Assembly: GCF_010550245.1 (NCBI RefSeq)
Contig: NZ_JAAGLU010000025.1
Location: 1-64,000, forward strand
DNA length: 64,000 bases
DNA from: Streptomyces sp. SID12501
GTDB taxonomy: Bacteria; Actinomycetota; Actinomycetes; Streptomycetales; Streptomycetaceae
Direction of reading: 5' to 3'
Shown here piece after piece: positions 43,631 through 51,692 of the stretch. The notes beneath the pieces were generated by a model. The model ran no database searches, was not told where the DNA came from, and saw nothing but the letters and a program-made list of their open reading frames with translations. Both the position numbers and the translations under genes were made by a program. The first letter of the stretch is position 1. Each line of letters begins with the position of its first letter.

Positions 43631-44215
43631 ATGGAACGTGGTTCCGAAGGTGGTTCCGACGGGCTTCATACGACGCCCCGGAGCGCCGTACGCCGACGAT
43701 TCGACCAGTTCGCGGCCGAGGTGGCGAAGTTCGGGGCGGTGGGAACGGCGGGGCTTCTCGTCAACCTGCTCGTGTTCAACCTGGTGCGCGCCACGACCGA
43801 CCTCCCGGTGGTCCGCGCCAGTGTGACCGCGACTGTCGTCGCGATCTGCTCGAACTACGTCGGCTTCCGCTACTTCACGTACCGGGACCGCGACAAGAGC
43901 GGCCGTACGAAGGAACTGACGCTGTTCCTGCTGTTCAGCGCGGTCGGACTGGTCATCGAGAACGGCGTTCTTTACGCGGCGACGTACGGCTTCGGCCTGG
44001 ACAGCCCCCTGCAGAGCAACGTCTTCAAGTTCGTCGGGATCGGCGTCGCGACCCTGTTCCGCTTCTGGTCGTACCGTACGTGGGTGTTCCGTACGCTTCC
44101 GGCGCGTGAGGCGGTCGCCAGCGCCGAATCGTTCCTCGAAGAGGCGGACTCGGTGCCTCTTCCGGAGGGACGGACGATTCCCGGGGGCCGGTCCCACCGC
44201 CAGCACGTCGGCTGA
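43631..44215 (+). CDS. GtrA family membrane protein
   Basis: A 194-residue protein with the four-helix GtrA domain: FAAEVAKFGAVGTAGLLVNLL, VRASVTATVVAICSNYVGFR (with the family's Asn), ELTLFLLFSAVGLVIENGVL and VFKFVGIGVATLFRFWSYRT. GtrA proteins are thought to flip or hold lipid-linked sugars for glycan synthesis. The C-terminal 35 residues are acidic and variable. It is divergent from purK; in mycobacteria a GtrA gene also follows purK. ATG 43631 has only a weak purine stretch upstream. Confidence 0.9.
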   Translation: MERGSEGGSDGLHTTPRSAVRRRFDQFAAEVAKFGAVGTAGLLVNLLVFNLVRATTDLPVVRASVTATVVAICSNYVGFRYFTYRDRDKSGRTKELTLFLLFSAVGLVIENGVLYAATYGFGLDSPLQSNVFKFVGIGVATLFRFWSYRTWVFRTLPAREAVASAESFLEEADSVPLPEGRTIPGGRSHRQHVG

Positions 44216-44249
44216 CAGCCCCCGCACCACCGGAACCACGTACGGGCAC

Positions 44250-45524
44250 CTACCGGACCGTCCGCTCCTCCTCGCCCCCCAGCGGCTTCTTCAGCGGGGT
44301 CCGGGACAGGAAGAGGCCGAAGACCGGCGGCTGGGCCTGGAGCAGCTCCAGGCGGCCCGCGTCGGCCTCCGCGAGGTCGCGGGCGACCGCGAGGCCGATG
44401 CCCGTGGAGTTGCGGCCGCTGATCGCGCGCTCGAAGATCCGGGCGCCGAGGTCGGCCGGGACGCCGGACCCCTCGTCCGTGACCTCGATCACCGCCTGGT
44501 TGCCGATGACGCGGGTGCGCAGGGCGACCGTGCCGCCGCCGTGCATGAGGGAGTTCTCGATCAGGGCGGCCAGCACCTGCGCGACCGCGCCCGGCGTACC
44601 GACGGCCTGCAGATGCCGCTTGCCGGAGGTGACGATGGCCCGGCCCTCGCTGCGGTAGGCGGGGCGCCACTCGGCGAGCTGCTGCTGGATGACCTCGTCG
44701 AGGTCGAAGGAGACGGCGGAGCCGGTGCGCGGGTCGCGGGCGTTGGTGAGGAGCCGCTCGACGACGTCCGTGAGGCGTTCGACCTGCGTGAGCGCGATCG
44801 TGGCCTCCTCCTTCACCGTGTCCGGGTCGTCGGTGAGGGTGATCTCCTCAAGGCGCATGGACAGGGCGGTGAGGGGCGTACGCAGCTGGTGCGAGGCGTC
44901 CGCGGCCAGCCGGCGTTCGGCGGTGAGCATCCGGGCGATACGTTCCGCCGAGCTGTCCAGCACATCCGCGACCCGGTCGAGCTCCGGGACGCCGTACCGC
45001 TTGTGGCGGGGGCGCGGGTCGCCCGAGCCGAGGCGTTCGGCGGTCTCGGCGAGGTCGGTGAGCGGCGAGGCCAGCCGGTTCGCCTGCCGTACGGCGAGCA
45101 GGACGGCGGCGATGACGGCGAGCAGCGCGACCGCGCCGATGATCAGCAGGGTGCGGCCTACCTCACGGGTCACGGAGGAACGGGGTTCCTCGACCCGGAC
45201 GGTCTCGCCCTCCTCGCCGTCCTCCTCGGCGGAGATGACGTCACCGACGGGCTGGTCCCCGACCTCGATCGGCGCACGGCCGGGGATGCGCACGACGGCG
45301 TACCGGTCGCCGGTGACGAGGCCGCGGAGGACCTTGGAGTTGATCTGCTCGGCCCCGAGGATTCGGCTGTCCACGATGCTGGCCAGCCGCACGGCCTCGG
45401 AGTCCACCCGCTCCTGGGCACTCGCACTGATCGTCCGCGTCTCGACGATGACGAGCGACACACCGAACACGGCGATCACCACGAGCACGACGGCAAGGGT
45501 GGACTGAATAAGACGACGACGCAC
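44250..45524 (-). CDS. two-component sensor histidine kinase
   Basis: A 424-residue membrane kinase. Helices at ~8-27 and ~125-147 flank an extracytoplasmic domain (28-122) that is acidic near its end (SAEEDGEEGETVRVEEP). HAMP (~148-200), phosphoacceptor His212 in DASHQLRTPLTAL, N-box Asn324 in LIENSLMHGG, and G-boxes DEGSGVP and GIGLAVARDL. The signal is unknown. GTG 45524 has GGAGG 6 bases upstream. It is downstream of its response regulator gene, across a 156-base gap holding a repeat element. Confidence 0.93.
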   Translation of the reverse strand: MRRRLIQSTLAVVLVVIAVFGVSLVIVETRTISASAQERVDSEAVRLASIVDSRILGAEQINSKVLRGLVTGDRYAVVRIPGRAPIEVGDQPVGDVISAEEDGEEGETVRVEEPRSSVTREVGRTLLIIGAVALLAVIAAVLLAVRQANRLASPLTDLAETAERLGSGDPRPRHKRYGVPELDRVADVLDSSAERIARMLTAERRLAADASHQLRTPLTALSMRLEEITLTDDPDTVKEEATIALTQVERLTDVVERLLTNARDPRTGSAVSFDLDEVIQQQLAEWRPAYRSEGRAIVTSGKRHLQAVGTPGAVAQVLAALIENSLMHGGGTVALRTRVIGNQAVIEVTDEGSGVPADLGARIFERAISGRNSTGIGLAVARDLAEADAGRLELLQAQPPVFGLFLSRTPLKKPLGGEEERTVR

Positions 45525-45561
45525 AGGCCCTCCGGGCAATGGCTCCAACACGACGAGTGTG

Positions 45562-45632
45562 CCCTGGGGTGGTGGCGCGCAGCGCCCCACCCCAGGGGCG
45601 CGGGGAACTGCGCGACCAGCCCTCACCGGCCC
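45562..45632. repeat. dispersed intergenic repeat, copy 2, with long hairpin
   Basis: A hairpin of CCCTGGGGTGG and CCACCCCAGGG (11 bp) continuing, after one bulged T, into GGCGC-GCA-GCGCC. It is followed by GGGGCGCGGGG, AACT and GCGCGACCAGCCC, the same end motifs as copy 1 at 25686-25740. It sits between the response regulator and kinase genes and may dampen kinase transcription. Confidence 0.65.
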
Positions 45633-45680
45633 GCAGTCGCACACCACGCACAGCCCCCGGAGGGTTACGCGCGTAGTTCG

Positions 45681-46358
45681 CTAACTCTTCTCGAACCGGA
45701 AACCGACGCCCCGGACAGTCGCGATATACCGAGGGTTGGCGGCATCGTCGCCCAGCTTCTTCCGCAGCCACGAGATGTGCATGTCGAGCGTCTTGGTCGA
45801 CGACCACCACGTCGTGTCCCACACCTCACGCATCAGCTGGTCGCGGGTCACGACCCGCCCCGCGTCACGCACAAGCACCCGCAGCAGGTCGAACTCCTTG
45901 GCGGTGAGCTGGAGTTCCTCTTCGCCCATCCACGCGCGGTGCGACTCGACGTCGATGCGCACGCCGTGCGTGGCGGGCGGCTGCTGCTGCTCGGACGCAC
46001 CGCGCCGGAGCAGGGCCCGCACGCGGGCGAGCAGTTCGGCGAGCCGGAAGGGCTTGGTGACGTAGTCGTCGGCGCCCGCGTCGAGGCCGACGACGGTGTC
46101 CACCTCGTCGGCGCGCGCGGTCAGGATGAGGATCGGGACGGTCAGCCCCTCGGCACGCAGCCGGCGGGCCACTTCGAGGCCGTCCATACCGGGCAGTCCC
46201 AGGTCCAGGACAACCAGGTCGATACCGCCCTGGATGCCTGCGTCGAGCGCGGTCGGGCCGTCCTCGCGCACCTCGACCTCGTAACCTTCCCTGCGCAGTG
46301 CGCGGGCCAGCGGCTCCGAGATGGACGCGTCGTCCTCAGCGAGCAGTACACGGGTCAT
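45681..46358 (-). CDS. two-component response regulator, OmpR/PhoB family
   Basis: A 225-residue regulator. Receiver domain: acidic pocket Glu8-Asp9-Asp10, phosphoacceptor Asp52 in VVLDLGLPGMDG, Lys102 in DDYVTKPFR. DNA-binding winged helix ~130-225: LQLTAKEFDLLRVLVRDAGR, STKTLDMHISWLRKKLGD and YIATVRGVGFRFEKS. A Gln-rich linker joins them. ATG 46358 lies 6 bases after TACCAT with no ribosome site, so translation may be leaderless. Partner of the kinase gene downstream. Confidence 0.95.
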   Translation of the reverse strand: MTRVLLAEDDASISEPLARALRREGYEVEVREDGPTALDAGIQGGIDLVVLDLGLPGMDGLEVARRLRAEGLTVPILILTARADEVDTVVGLDAGADDYVTKPFRLAELLARVRALLRRGASEQQQPPATHGVRIDVESHRAWMGEEELQLTAKEFDLLRVLVRDAGRVVTRDQLMREVWDTTWWSSTKTLDMHISWLRKKLGDDAANPRYIATVRGVGFRFEKS

Positions 46359-46715
46359 GAGCTGATGGTAGACCGCCCTGGACGCCGTCCGGGGTGTGAC
46401 CAGGCGTTCTTGATTCTTACCTTCGGACGCTACGACGAGAGCACTAGGGACGGCGGGGCCGCTACCCACCACACTCCGGTGCTCGAACCTGTACCTCTAT
46501 GGCACTTTCCTGTCCCTTACCTTCGAATGGGCGATTGACGCCCGCCCATTGCCTGCGATCAATGCCACAAGTACCACTATTTGCCACAGAGAAACATTAC
46601 GTGACGGAAAGTTCCTTAACAGACTCATACGACCTCTTGTCCGATTTTCCCTGAAGATCTCTTTTGCTACACCGGCGAGTGAACCCCCTTTGGTATTCAG
46701 TTGTATTCTCTCGGT
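46359..46715. other. AT-richer intergenic region upstream of the toxin-antitoxin-like pair
   Basis: No gene seen. GC falls clearly from about 46490 onward, unlike its surroundings. The end carries direct repeats GTATTC (46693-46698 and 46703-46708); TATTCT (46704-46709) is a -10-like box 6 bases from the next ATG. The repeats may be where the antitoxin binds. Confidence 0.5.
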
Positions 46716-46979
46716 ATGGCTGACACCACGATCAAGATCAGTGAGTCGGTAAGAGACCGCCTGCGCACGCTCGCCGAAGAGCGCGGCCTGAGCACACGCG
46801 CCTACGTGGAGCGTGTGGTCGCCGCGGCCCCCACGGAGGAGGAGCGAGCCGAGCGCACGGCCCGGGCCATCGCCTACGTACGGGCCAATCTGCGTGCGGA
46901 CCTCACCGACGCCGACGTTCGAGAAGCGCAGGAGTGGCGTGCCGCCATTGCCGCGAGGCAACTGGGAGAACGCCGGTGA
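46716..46979 (+). CDS. ribbon-helix-helix antitoxin-like protein
   Basis: An 87-residue protein. The N-terminal MADTTIKISESVRDRLRTLA is a typical ribbon-helix-helix DNA-binding start, followed by EERGLSTRAYVERVV and a charged helical tail (EERAERTARAIAYVRANLRA) that would bind the toxin. The stop overlaps the start of the next gene by 4 bases (GTGA). The upstream region is low in GC and carries a repeat suited to autorepression. Confidence 0.8.
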   Translation: MADTTIKISESVRDRLRTLAEERGLSTRAYVERVVAAAPTEEERAERTARAIAYVRANLRADLTDADVREAQEWRAAIAARQLGERR

Positions 46980-47347
46980 TCATCCTGGACCACACCGCGG
47001 TGCTCGCCCTGTGCCGTGGTCACCGGCTGCTGTCCGGTCTGGCGGTCGTCGAGGTCGACGATCCAGGGCAGCGCGCGCATGTCCCGGCACTGTGCCTGAT
47101 TGCCGCGAGCCTTCAACTCCCTGGCGCGGCAGCACATGTCGGCGCCCTGCCCGGCCTGGAGTTCGTACCGCTCGACTTCGCCGGTACCGCCTCGGTCGAG
47201 CACGCGGTGACCGCCGGCCTGGAATGGGCGTACGGCCACGCAGTTCACGCGGCTGCCTCTGGCGCGGTCGAGGGCCAGGTACTGACCGCCACACCCGAGG
47301 CGTACGACGGTACGGGAGTGTGGGCCGTCGACATCGGCAAGCCCTGA
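46976..47347 (+). CDS. PIN-domain-like toxin candidate
   Basis: A 123-residue protein beginning IILDHTAVLALCRGHRLLSG, where Asp5 matches the first acidic residue of PIN ribonucleases. HVPALCLIAASLQLPGAAAH would hold the second helix, and DFAGTASVEHAVTAGLEW and VLTATPEAYDGTGVWAVDIG the rest. Sequence conservation is weak; the second acidic residue of PIN domains is not clear, so it may be inactive or a relative. GTG 46976 overlaps the antitoxin stop. Confidence 0.6.
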   Translation: MIILDHTAVLALCRGHRLLSGLAVVEVDDPGQRAHVPALCLIAASLQLPGAAAHVGALPGLEFVPLDFAGTASVEHAVTAGLEWAYGHAVHAAASGAVEGQVLTATPEAYDGTGVWAVDIGKP

Positions 47348-47379
47348 GGCACTCCGGCCTACTGACGGGCGTACGTCCG

Positions 47380-47589
47380 TCAGCAGGTGGGGAGTTGGGC
47401 GCGGCGTACTGCCGTGACGAAGGAGGTCCAGGTGGTGGGCCGGAGTACGAGGGCGGGGGCGTCGGGGGTCTTGGAGTCGCGGACGGGGACGACGGAGAGG
47501 TTGTCGGCGACTTCGAGGCACTGGCCGGCGTCAGTGTTGCTGTAGCTGCTCTTGCGCCACGTGACGGTACTCAGATCGATGGATCGCAT
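47380..47589 (-). CDS. DUF397 domain protein
   Basis: A 69-residue protein with the family pattern TWRKSSYSNTDAGQCLEVAD, VPVRDSKTPDAPALVL and TTWTSFVTAVR. DUF397 proteins pair with XRE regulators all over Streptomyces, as in the WhiJ system. It overlaps the end of the XRE gene by 19 bases and has GGAGGAA upstream of ATG. Probably controls or is controlled by its XRE partner. Confidence 0.95.
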   Translation of the reverse strand: MRSIDLSTVTWRKSSYSNTDAGQCLEVADNLSVVPVRDSKTPDAPALVLRPTTWTSFVTAVRRAQLPTC

Positions 47590-48413
47590 TGCGCTTCCTC
47601 CAGCATCTCTCCGATGAACCTTCGCGACTCGACCGGGGACAACGCCAAGTCGCGCATAGCATCGTATGCAGATTGCAGACGCTCAATCTGGCTTCCTTCT
47701 ACGATGACTTCGCCGTGCAGGTCGTTCTCCGTGTAAGCCACAGAGCGACCGTCTGCGGGCTGCAGGAACATCGCCTCCGTGTTCATCATGCCGAACGGCC
47801 CGACGCTGAACGGCAGTACCTGCACAGTCACGTTCGGGCGCCGGGACATCGTCAGCAAATGTTCCAACTGCTGGCGCCACACCTTCTCGTCTCGCAGCAT
47901 CAGTCGCAGCACCGACTCGTACAGAATCGTGCGGAATCGGGGCGCATCCTCCGCCAAGAGCATCGCGCCACGGTTGAGGCGTGCCTCGACATGGCGGGCC
48001 AGTTCCTCACCCTGCATGCCACCTGCCGCGAGCACCTCGGTCGCGTACTCCCGGGTCTGCAACACACCAGGGACGCTGTTCAACCCGAAGTGCCACATGC
48101 TGAGCGCCTCGGCCTCCAGCTGAAAGAACGTACGGTACTGATCCTTGTACTGAGCCTGATCTCCCAGCGCCAGTTCCCACAAGGTCACCAGGAACGTGTC
48201 CGCGCCGAAGTACTGGTCGAGTGCCTGCACCACGTCGGCGCTGCCCAGCGTGTGGCCGTTCTCCATCTTGCCGAACAGCGAGAAGTCCCAGCCCACCTTC
48301 TCGCTCAACTGGCGCAGACTGTCCCCGCTCTTCTCCCGCAACGCCTTCAGTTCCTCGGCGAACCGCGCCCGTGGCTCCTGGCTGCGACTCGTCACGGTCC
48401 GTCGTTGCGACAT
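47571..48413 (-). CDS. XRE-family regulator with DUF5753 domain
   Basis: A 280-residue protein. Helix-turn-helix at ~15-70: FAEELKALREKSGDSLRQLS, EKVGWDFSLFGKMENG. The DUF5753 ligand-type domain fills ~95-270: FFQLEAEALSMWHFGLNSVPGVLQT, ARLNRGAMLL, LRLMLRDEKVWRQQLEHLL and VTVQVLPFSVGPFG. With DUF397 it forms a WhiJ-like pair involved in development in S. coelicolor. ATG 48413 has GGGGAG 8 bases upstream. Divergent from the micro-ORF trio. Confidence 0.95.
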   Translation of the reverse strand: MSQRRTVTSRSQEPRARFAEELKALREKSGDSLRQLSEKVGWDFSLFGKMENGHTLGSADVVQALDQYFGADTFLVTLWELALGDQAQYKDQYRTFFQLEAEALSMWHFGLNSVPGVLQTREYATEVLAAGGMQGEELARHVEARLNRGAMLLAEDAPRFRTILYESVLRLMLRDEKVWRQQLEHLLTMSRRPNVTVQVLPFSVGPFGMMNTEAMFLQPADGRSVAYTENDLHGEVIVEGSQIERLQSAYDAMRDLALSPVESRRFIGEMLEEAQCDPSI

Positions 48414-48621
48414 CTCGTACTCCCCTACGGCGACTGTGGGTGATGTGGGTAGCTGTATGGAGCCGTGGAAATCCGTCCCGCCGAACGTGGAAATCCGGCC
48501 CTGTCCACGACGTTTCCGCCCCATGGAGGCGGCATGCTCGTCATACCTGAACACGCACCGTAATCCGGCGACCGCACACAGCACAGGCTTACGCCGGAAC
48601 CTCCACCCGAGGAGTGACCCG

Positions 48622-48780
48622 ATGACGACGACCTCCCTCCCCCGTCTCCCCCGGCGTCCCCGCACCACCACCCACCGCGCCACCCCCGCCCCCACCTGGA
48701 CCCCGTCCGGTGCCTGGGCGGCGCCGACCCCCGAGGTCCTGCGCTCTCTGGAAGCGGCACTCGCACGGTGGTCGGCGTGA
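48622..48780 (+). CDS. micro-ORF 1, hypothetical
   Basis: A 52-residue protein, MTTTSLPRLPRRPRTTTHRA then a short helix (PEVLRSLEAALARWSA). The first half is Thr/Pro/Arg-rich. A clear GAGGAG lies 8 bases before ATG. Its stop overlaps the next start (GTGA), so it is coupled. I do not recognise it. Divergent from the XRE gene. Confidence 0.6.
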   Translation: MTTTSLPRLPRRPRTTTHRATPAPTWTPSGAWAAPTPEVLRSLEAALARWSA

Positions 48781-48950
48781 ACACGGCCGCCACGCCCTCC
48801 ACGACGGCCCAGGCGCCGCCCTGTGACGTGTGCGAGGCGCTGGCAGTGCAGCGGGACGCGGCTCTGGAAGCCGGTCGTACGGGTGAAGTCAGCGACTGTG
48901 AAAGGGAGTTGGGGGAGCACGGCAGGCACGGACAGGGGTGTGCGCCATGA
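48777..48950 (+). CDS. micro-ORF 2, Cys/His-rich small protein
   Basis: A 57-residue protein: CDVCEALAVQRDAALEAGRT, GEVSDCERELGEHGRHGQGC. CxxC, further Cys and two His suggest zinc binding. It is related to micro-ORF 3 (CxxC, then a helix, VSD, then a His-containing end). GTG start overlaps ORF 1 stop, and its own stop overlaps ORF 3 start (ATGA). Unknown function. Confidence 0.65.
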   Translation: MNTAATPSTTAQAPPCDVCEALAVQRDAALEAGRTGEVSDCERELGEHGRHGQGCAP

Positions 48951-49147
48951 CATCGCGCCCACCGCGCCCGCCGCTCTACCCGTCCTACGAGGAGTACCGC
49001 CCACCCGCGCCGACGGACGGCTGCGAGGCCTGTCAGGAACTCGCCGCACGCCGGAGCAACGCGCAGGCCGCCTTCGACCACAGCGCGGTCAGCGACGCGA
49101 ACGTACGGCTCCGGGCCCATCTGCTGGACGCCCACAGCGGCACGTGA
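48947..49147 (+). CDS. micro-ORF 3, CxxC/His small protein
   Basis: A 66-residue protein with a Pro/Tyr-rich N-terminus (RPPLYPSYEEYRPPAPTDGC), CEACQELAARRSNAQAAFDH and SAVSDANVRLRAHLLDAHSG. The CxxC with two distant His looks like a zinc site. Paralogue of ORF 2 in its C-terminal half. ATG at 48947; an ATG-like start 9 bases upstream is possible. Such small proteins often accompany XRE/DUF397 loci in Streptomyces. Confidence 0.7.
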   Translation: MTSRPPRPPLYPSYEEYRPPAPTDGCEACQELAARRSNAQAAFDHSAVSDANVRLRAHLLDAHSGT

Positions 49148-49251
49148 GCAGCACGGGAGCAGCACGTTCGAGGTGGCGGAGAACGCCCGACCCCGCCCGC
49201 GGCGACATGCACCGGGGCGGGGTCCTGACGTCACCGATCACCGATCACCGT

Positions 49252-50571
49252 TCAGCGCAGGCGCCGCCGGCCCGGCATGAACGTGAACACCGCCACGCCC
49301 GCCAGGATCACCGTTCCGGACACCAGCCCCAGCGCCTTCAGGGCGCCGTCGTTCTCGGCGCCCGTGTTGGCGAGGCCGCCGGTGGTCGACGTACCGCCGG
49401 AAGTCGTGGTCGACGAGCCGGACGCCCCACTCGCCTGCTCCTCCGTGTCCAGGGTCAGGGAGACCATCGTCGTGGTCGGGGTGCAGGTGGTCGTCGTGCC
49501 GAGGGCGCTGACCGTCAACACGCCTGGTGACAGGGTCGATTCACCGGTCGCACCCGGCTTGTACGTGCCCGTCATGTCGGAGATCGTCATCGCGTCACCG
49601 GTCGTGATCGGATCCGTGTTGGCCGGGCCCTCGACATGGACCGTGCCCGAGTCGGACCCGCCCAGGACGACCTCCATGGACGGCTTCACCGAGTCCGCCG
49701 GGAGGTCCGCCGGACTGTTCATCACCGAGCCCTTGAACTGGACCGTGATGTCGTAACTCCCTCCGTTCTTCGTGGCGTTGATCTGGATGGGGGAGGTCAC
49801 GTCCTTGTCGCCGATGGGCGTCACGCACTTGTACGGGACCTGCACGAGCTTCCCGGTGAAGTCCGTCTGGCCGCTGTCCGTCGCACTCGGTGTGCTGCTC
49901 GGTGTGCTGCTCGGCGACTCGCTCTCGTCGTCCGACTCGGTCGGCGTCGGGGTCGCGGACTCGGAGTCCGTCGGTGTCGGCGTGGGTGAGGTCGACGTGG
50001 ACGGTGAACCGGTGTCCCCCGCCGTCACCTTGATCGTCGCCGACGACTGCACCGTCTCGGTCGGCGCGCACTTCGTGTCCGTCTCGTACACGTTGATCGT
50101 GTACGCGTCCGGCGTCAGCGTCACGTCGCCCGCCGCCGTCAGTTTCACCTTGCCCTTCATGTCGGACAGGACCATCGCCCCGCCCTTGGGGATCGCCGGG
50201 TTCTCGCGCGGGCCGACCATCGCGATGTCGGCGGTCTGCGCCCCGGCAACCTTCAACACCCCGCTCGGCTGGACCGAGTTGGCCGGGAGGACGATGAGAT
50301 CCGGGTTCTTGGAAGCGGCCTGCGTGAACTTCCAGACCACGTCCACCTCGTCGCCGACCTTCGCCGTCGCGGGCGCGGTGATCTCCACCTTGGTCGTGCC
50401 GTTGACCGGGTCGAGCCCCGAGGCCGCCGGCGGCACGCACTTGGTCGCGTACGACACCTCGGCGGCCTGGGCGGGCCCCGCCGCGGCCATGCCCAGCAGG
50501 ACACCGCCCGCTCCGCCGAGCAGCAACAGGGCCCCTGCCGCGCCCACGCTCCGTCTCCGTTGCGTTCTCAC
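49252..50571 (-). CDS. secreted surface protein with LANTG-type sorting signal
   Basis: A 439-residue exported protein. Signal peptide RRRSVGAAGALLLLGGAGGV..AQA; two homologous beta-type domains: ~37-175 (YATKCVPPAASGL, DLIVLPANSVQPSGVL) and ~240-375 (YKCVTPIGDKDVTSPIQI, GTTTTCTPTT). A Thr/Ser/Pro/acidic linker (~178-228) separates them. The C-terminus is GLANTGAENDGALKALG, a hydrophobic helix and RRRLR: a cell-wall sorting signal of the LAxTG kind used by Streptomyces class E sortases. No sortase gene is near. The start GTG overlaps the preceding gene's stop by 4 bases. Confidence 0.85.
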   Translation of the reverse strand: MRTQRRRSVGAAGALLLLGGAGGVLLGMAAAGPAQAAEVSYATKCVPPAASGLDPVNGTTKVEITAPATAKVGDEVDVVWKFTQAASKNPDLIVLPANSVQPSGVLKVAGAQTADIAMVGPRENPAIPKGGAMVLSDMKGKVKLTAAGDVTLTPDAYTINVYETDTKCAPTETVQSSATIKVTAGDTGSPSTSTSPTPTPTDSESATPTPTESDDESESPSSTPSSTPSATDSGQTDFTGKLVQVPYKCVTPIGDKDVTSPIQINATKNGGSYDITVQFKGSVMNSPADLPADSVKPSMEVVLGGSDSGTVHVEGPANTDPITTGDAMTISDMTGTYKPGATGESTLSPGVLTVSALGTTTTCTPTTTMVSLTLDTEEQASGASGSSTTTSGGTSTTGGLANTGAENDGALKALGLVSGTVILAGVAVFTFMPGRRRLR

Positions 50572-51692
50572 GTGTTCCCCTTCGTCTTCGTCGTGTTGGT
50601 CGTCGGAGTGCCGGCGCCCGCGTCGATGCCCGTGTCCGCGCTCTCGCCCGCGCTCGCTCCCGGGGCGGCGTCGGGGGTGAACCACGGCAGGGTGGTGGAA
50701 GCGGTCGCAGGCCGGGGCTGTTCGCCGTCCTCCCGCGCGCCCACCCTCGGCATACGCAGCGTCAGTTCGGGCATCCGCAGCGCCCTGCCATGTCGCGGCG
50801 ACGGCCGCCCGCCCGCTCCGCCCGGTCCGCGTGGCCGTACCCGGTCCACCACAGCCATCCCGATGCGGAACAGTGCCGCCGGTACGACGACACCGGCCAG
50901 GACCCAGAACAGGGTCACGCCCCATGGCCGGCCCACGCCCCACGGCTGCTCGGCGAGCATCTTGCCGTCGTACCTCAGCGAGACCGTGTAGTCGCCGTGC
51001 GCCCCGCTCACCAGGCCGACCGGCAGCGCGACGCGTGCCTTCCCGCCCGGCTTGATCGTGCCGCGCCACTGCTGCTCGTCCCACTGCGGGGCGAACACCC
51101 CGTGGGAGGTGCCGACCTGGAAGACCGGGTCCTTGACCGCCGCCGTACCGAGGTTGCCGACGGTGACCACCAGGGTCCGGGTGGGCGGCGCCCCGAACCA
51201 GGTCAGCACCCCGCTCGAACCGTCGAGCCGCGGGTCCGTGAGGACCGAGAGACGGCCCGTGCCGGTCTGCGCGGGCAGCGGTTCGACCGGGTGCCCGGCC
51301 ACCTGGAACACCGCGTCGGCCGCCGCCTGCGACCCTCCCGTCACCGTCGCCACATGCACCACGCATGGGCACGGCACCGGCGGTTCGACCACCGGCAGAC
51401 TCTTGCTGAAGCCGCCCAGCGTGTCCGTGGTGACGGCTCTCGCGTCCGCGTTGGCACAGGAGTTGGTGCCGCCGAGCACTCCCCGGCCCGGTGTGGACCG
51501 GCCGCAGATCAACATCATCAACAGCGTCCTGGGCTGCCAGCCGGCCCCCGTCACGACGATCGAATCACCGGTCCCCGCCTGCAACTTGGAGACCTTGACG
51601 GTCGGCCCGCCGGCGGCTGCCGCGGTGGTCACGGGCACCATCAGGAGAGCGATCGCCAGCACCGCGACCAGTGCAGGAATACGCCGCATCAC
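50568..51692 (-). CDS. secreted membrane-anchored protein, unknown
   Basis: A 374-residue protein with signal peptide (MMRRIPALVAVLAIALLMVP), an N-terminal domain resembling the oxidative IPT/neocarzinostatin-like fold (VKVSKLQAGTGDSIVVTGAG) with several Cys (NSCANADA, PVPCPCVVHVAT), a CARDB-like segment (TLVVTVGNLGTAAVKDPVFQ), one transmembrane helix (~268-290) and a cytoplasmic Pro/Arg/Thr-rich tail. Its position between two sorted surface genes suggests an adaptor or coat role. GTG 51692 overlaps the previous stop; the ATG next to it (51689) is equally possible. Confidence 0.75.
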   Translation of the reverse strand: MMRRIPALVAVLAIALLMVPVTTAAAAGGPTVKVSKLQAGTGDSIVVTGAGWQPRTLLMMLICGRSTPGRGVLGGTNSCANADARAVTTDTLGGFSKSLPVVEPPVPCPCVVHVATVTGGSQAAADAVFQVAGHPVEPLPAQTGTGRLSVLTDPRLDGSSGVLTWFGAPPTRTLVVTVGNLGTAAVKDPVFQVGTSHGVFAPQWDEQQWRGTIKPGGKARVALPVGLVSGAHGDYTVSLRYDGKMLAEQPWGVGRPWGVTLFWVLAGVVVPAALFRIGMAVVDRVRPRGPGGAGGRPSPRHGRALRMPELTLRMPRVGAREDGEQPRPATASTTLPWFTPDAAPGASAGESADTGIDAGAGTPTTNTTKTKGNT

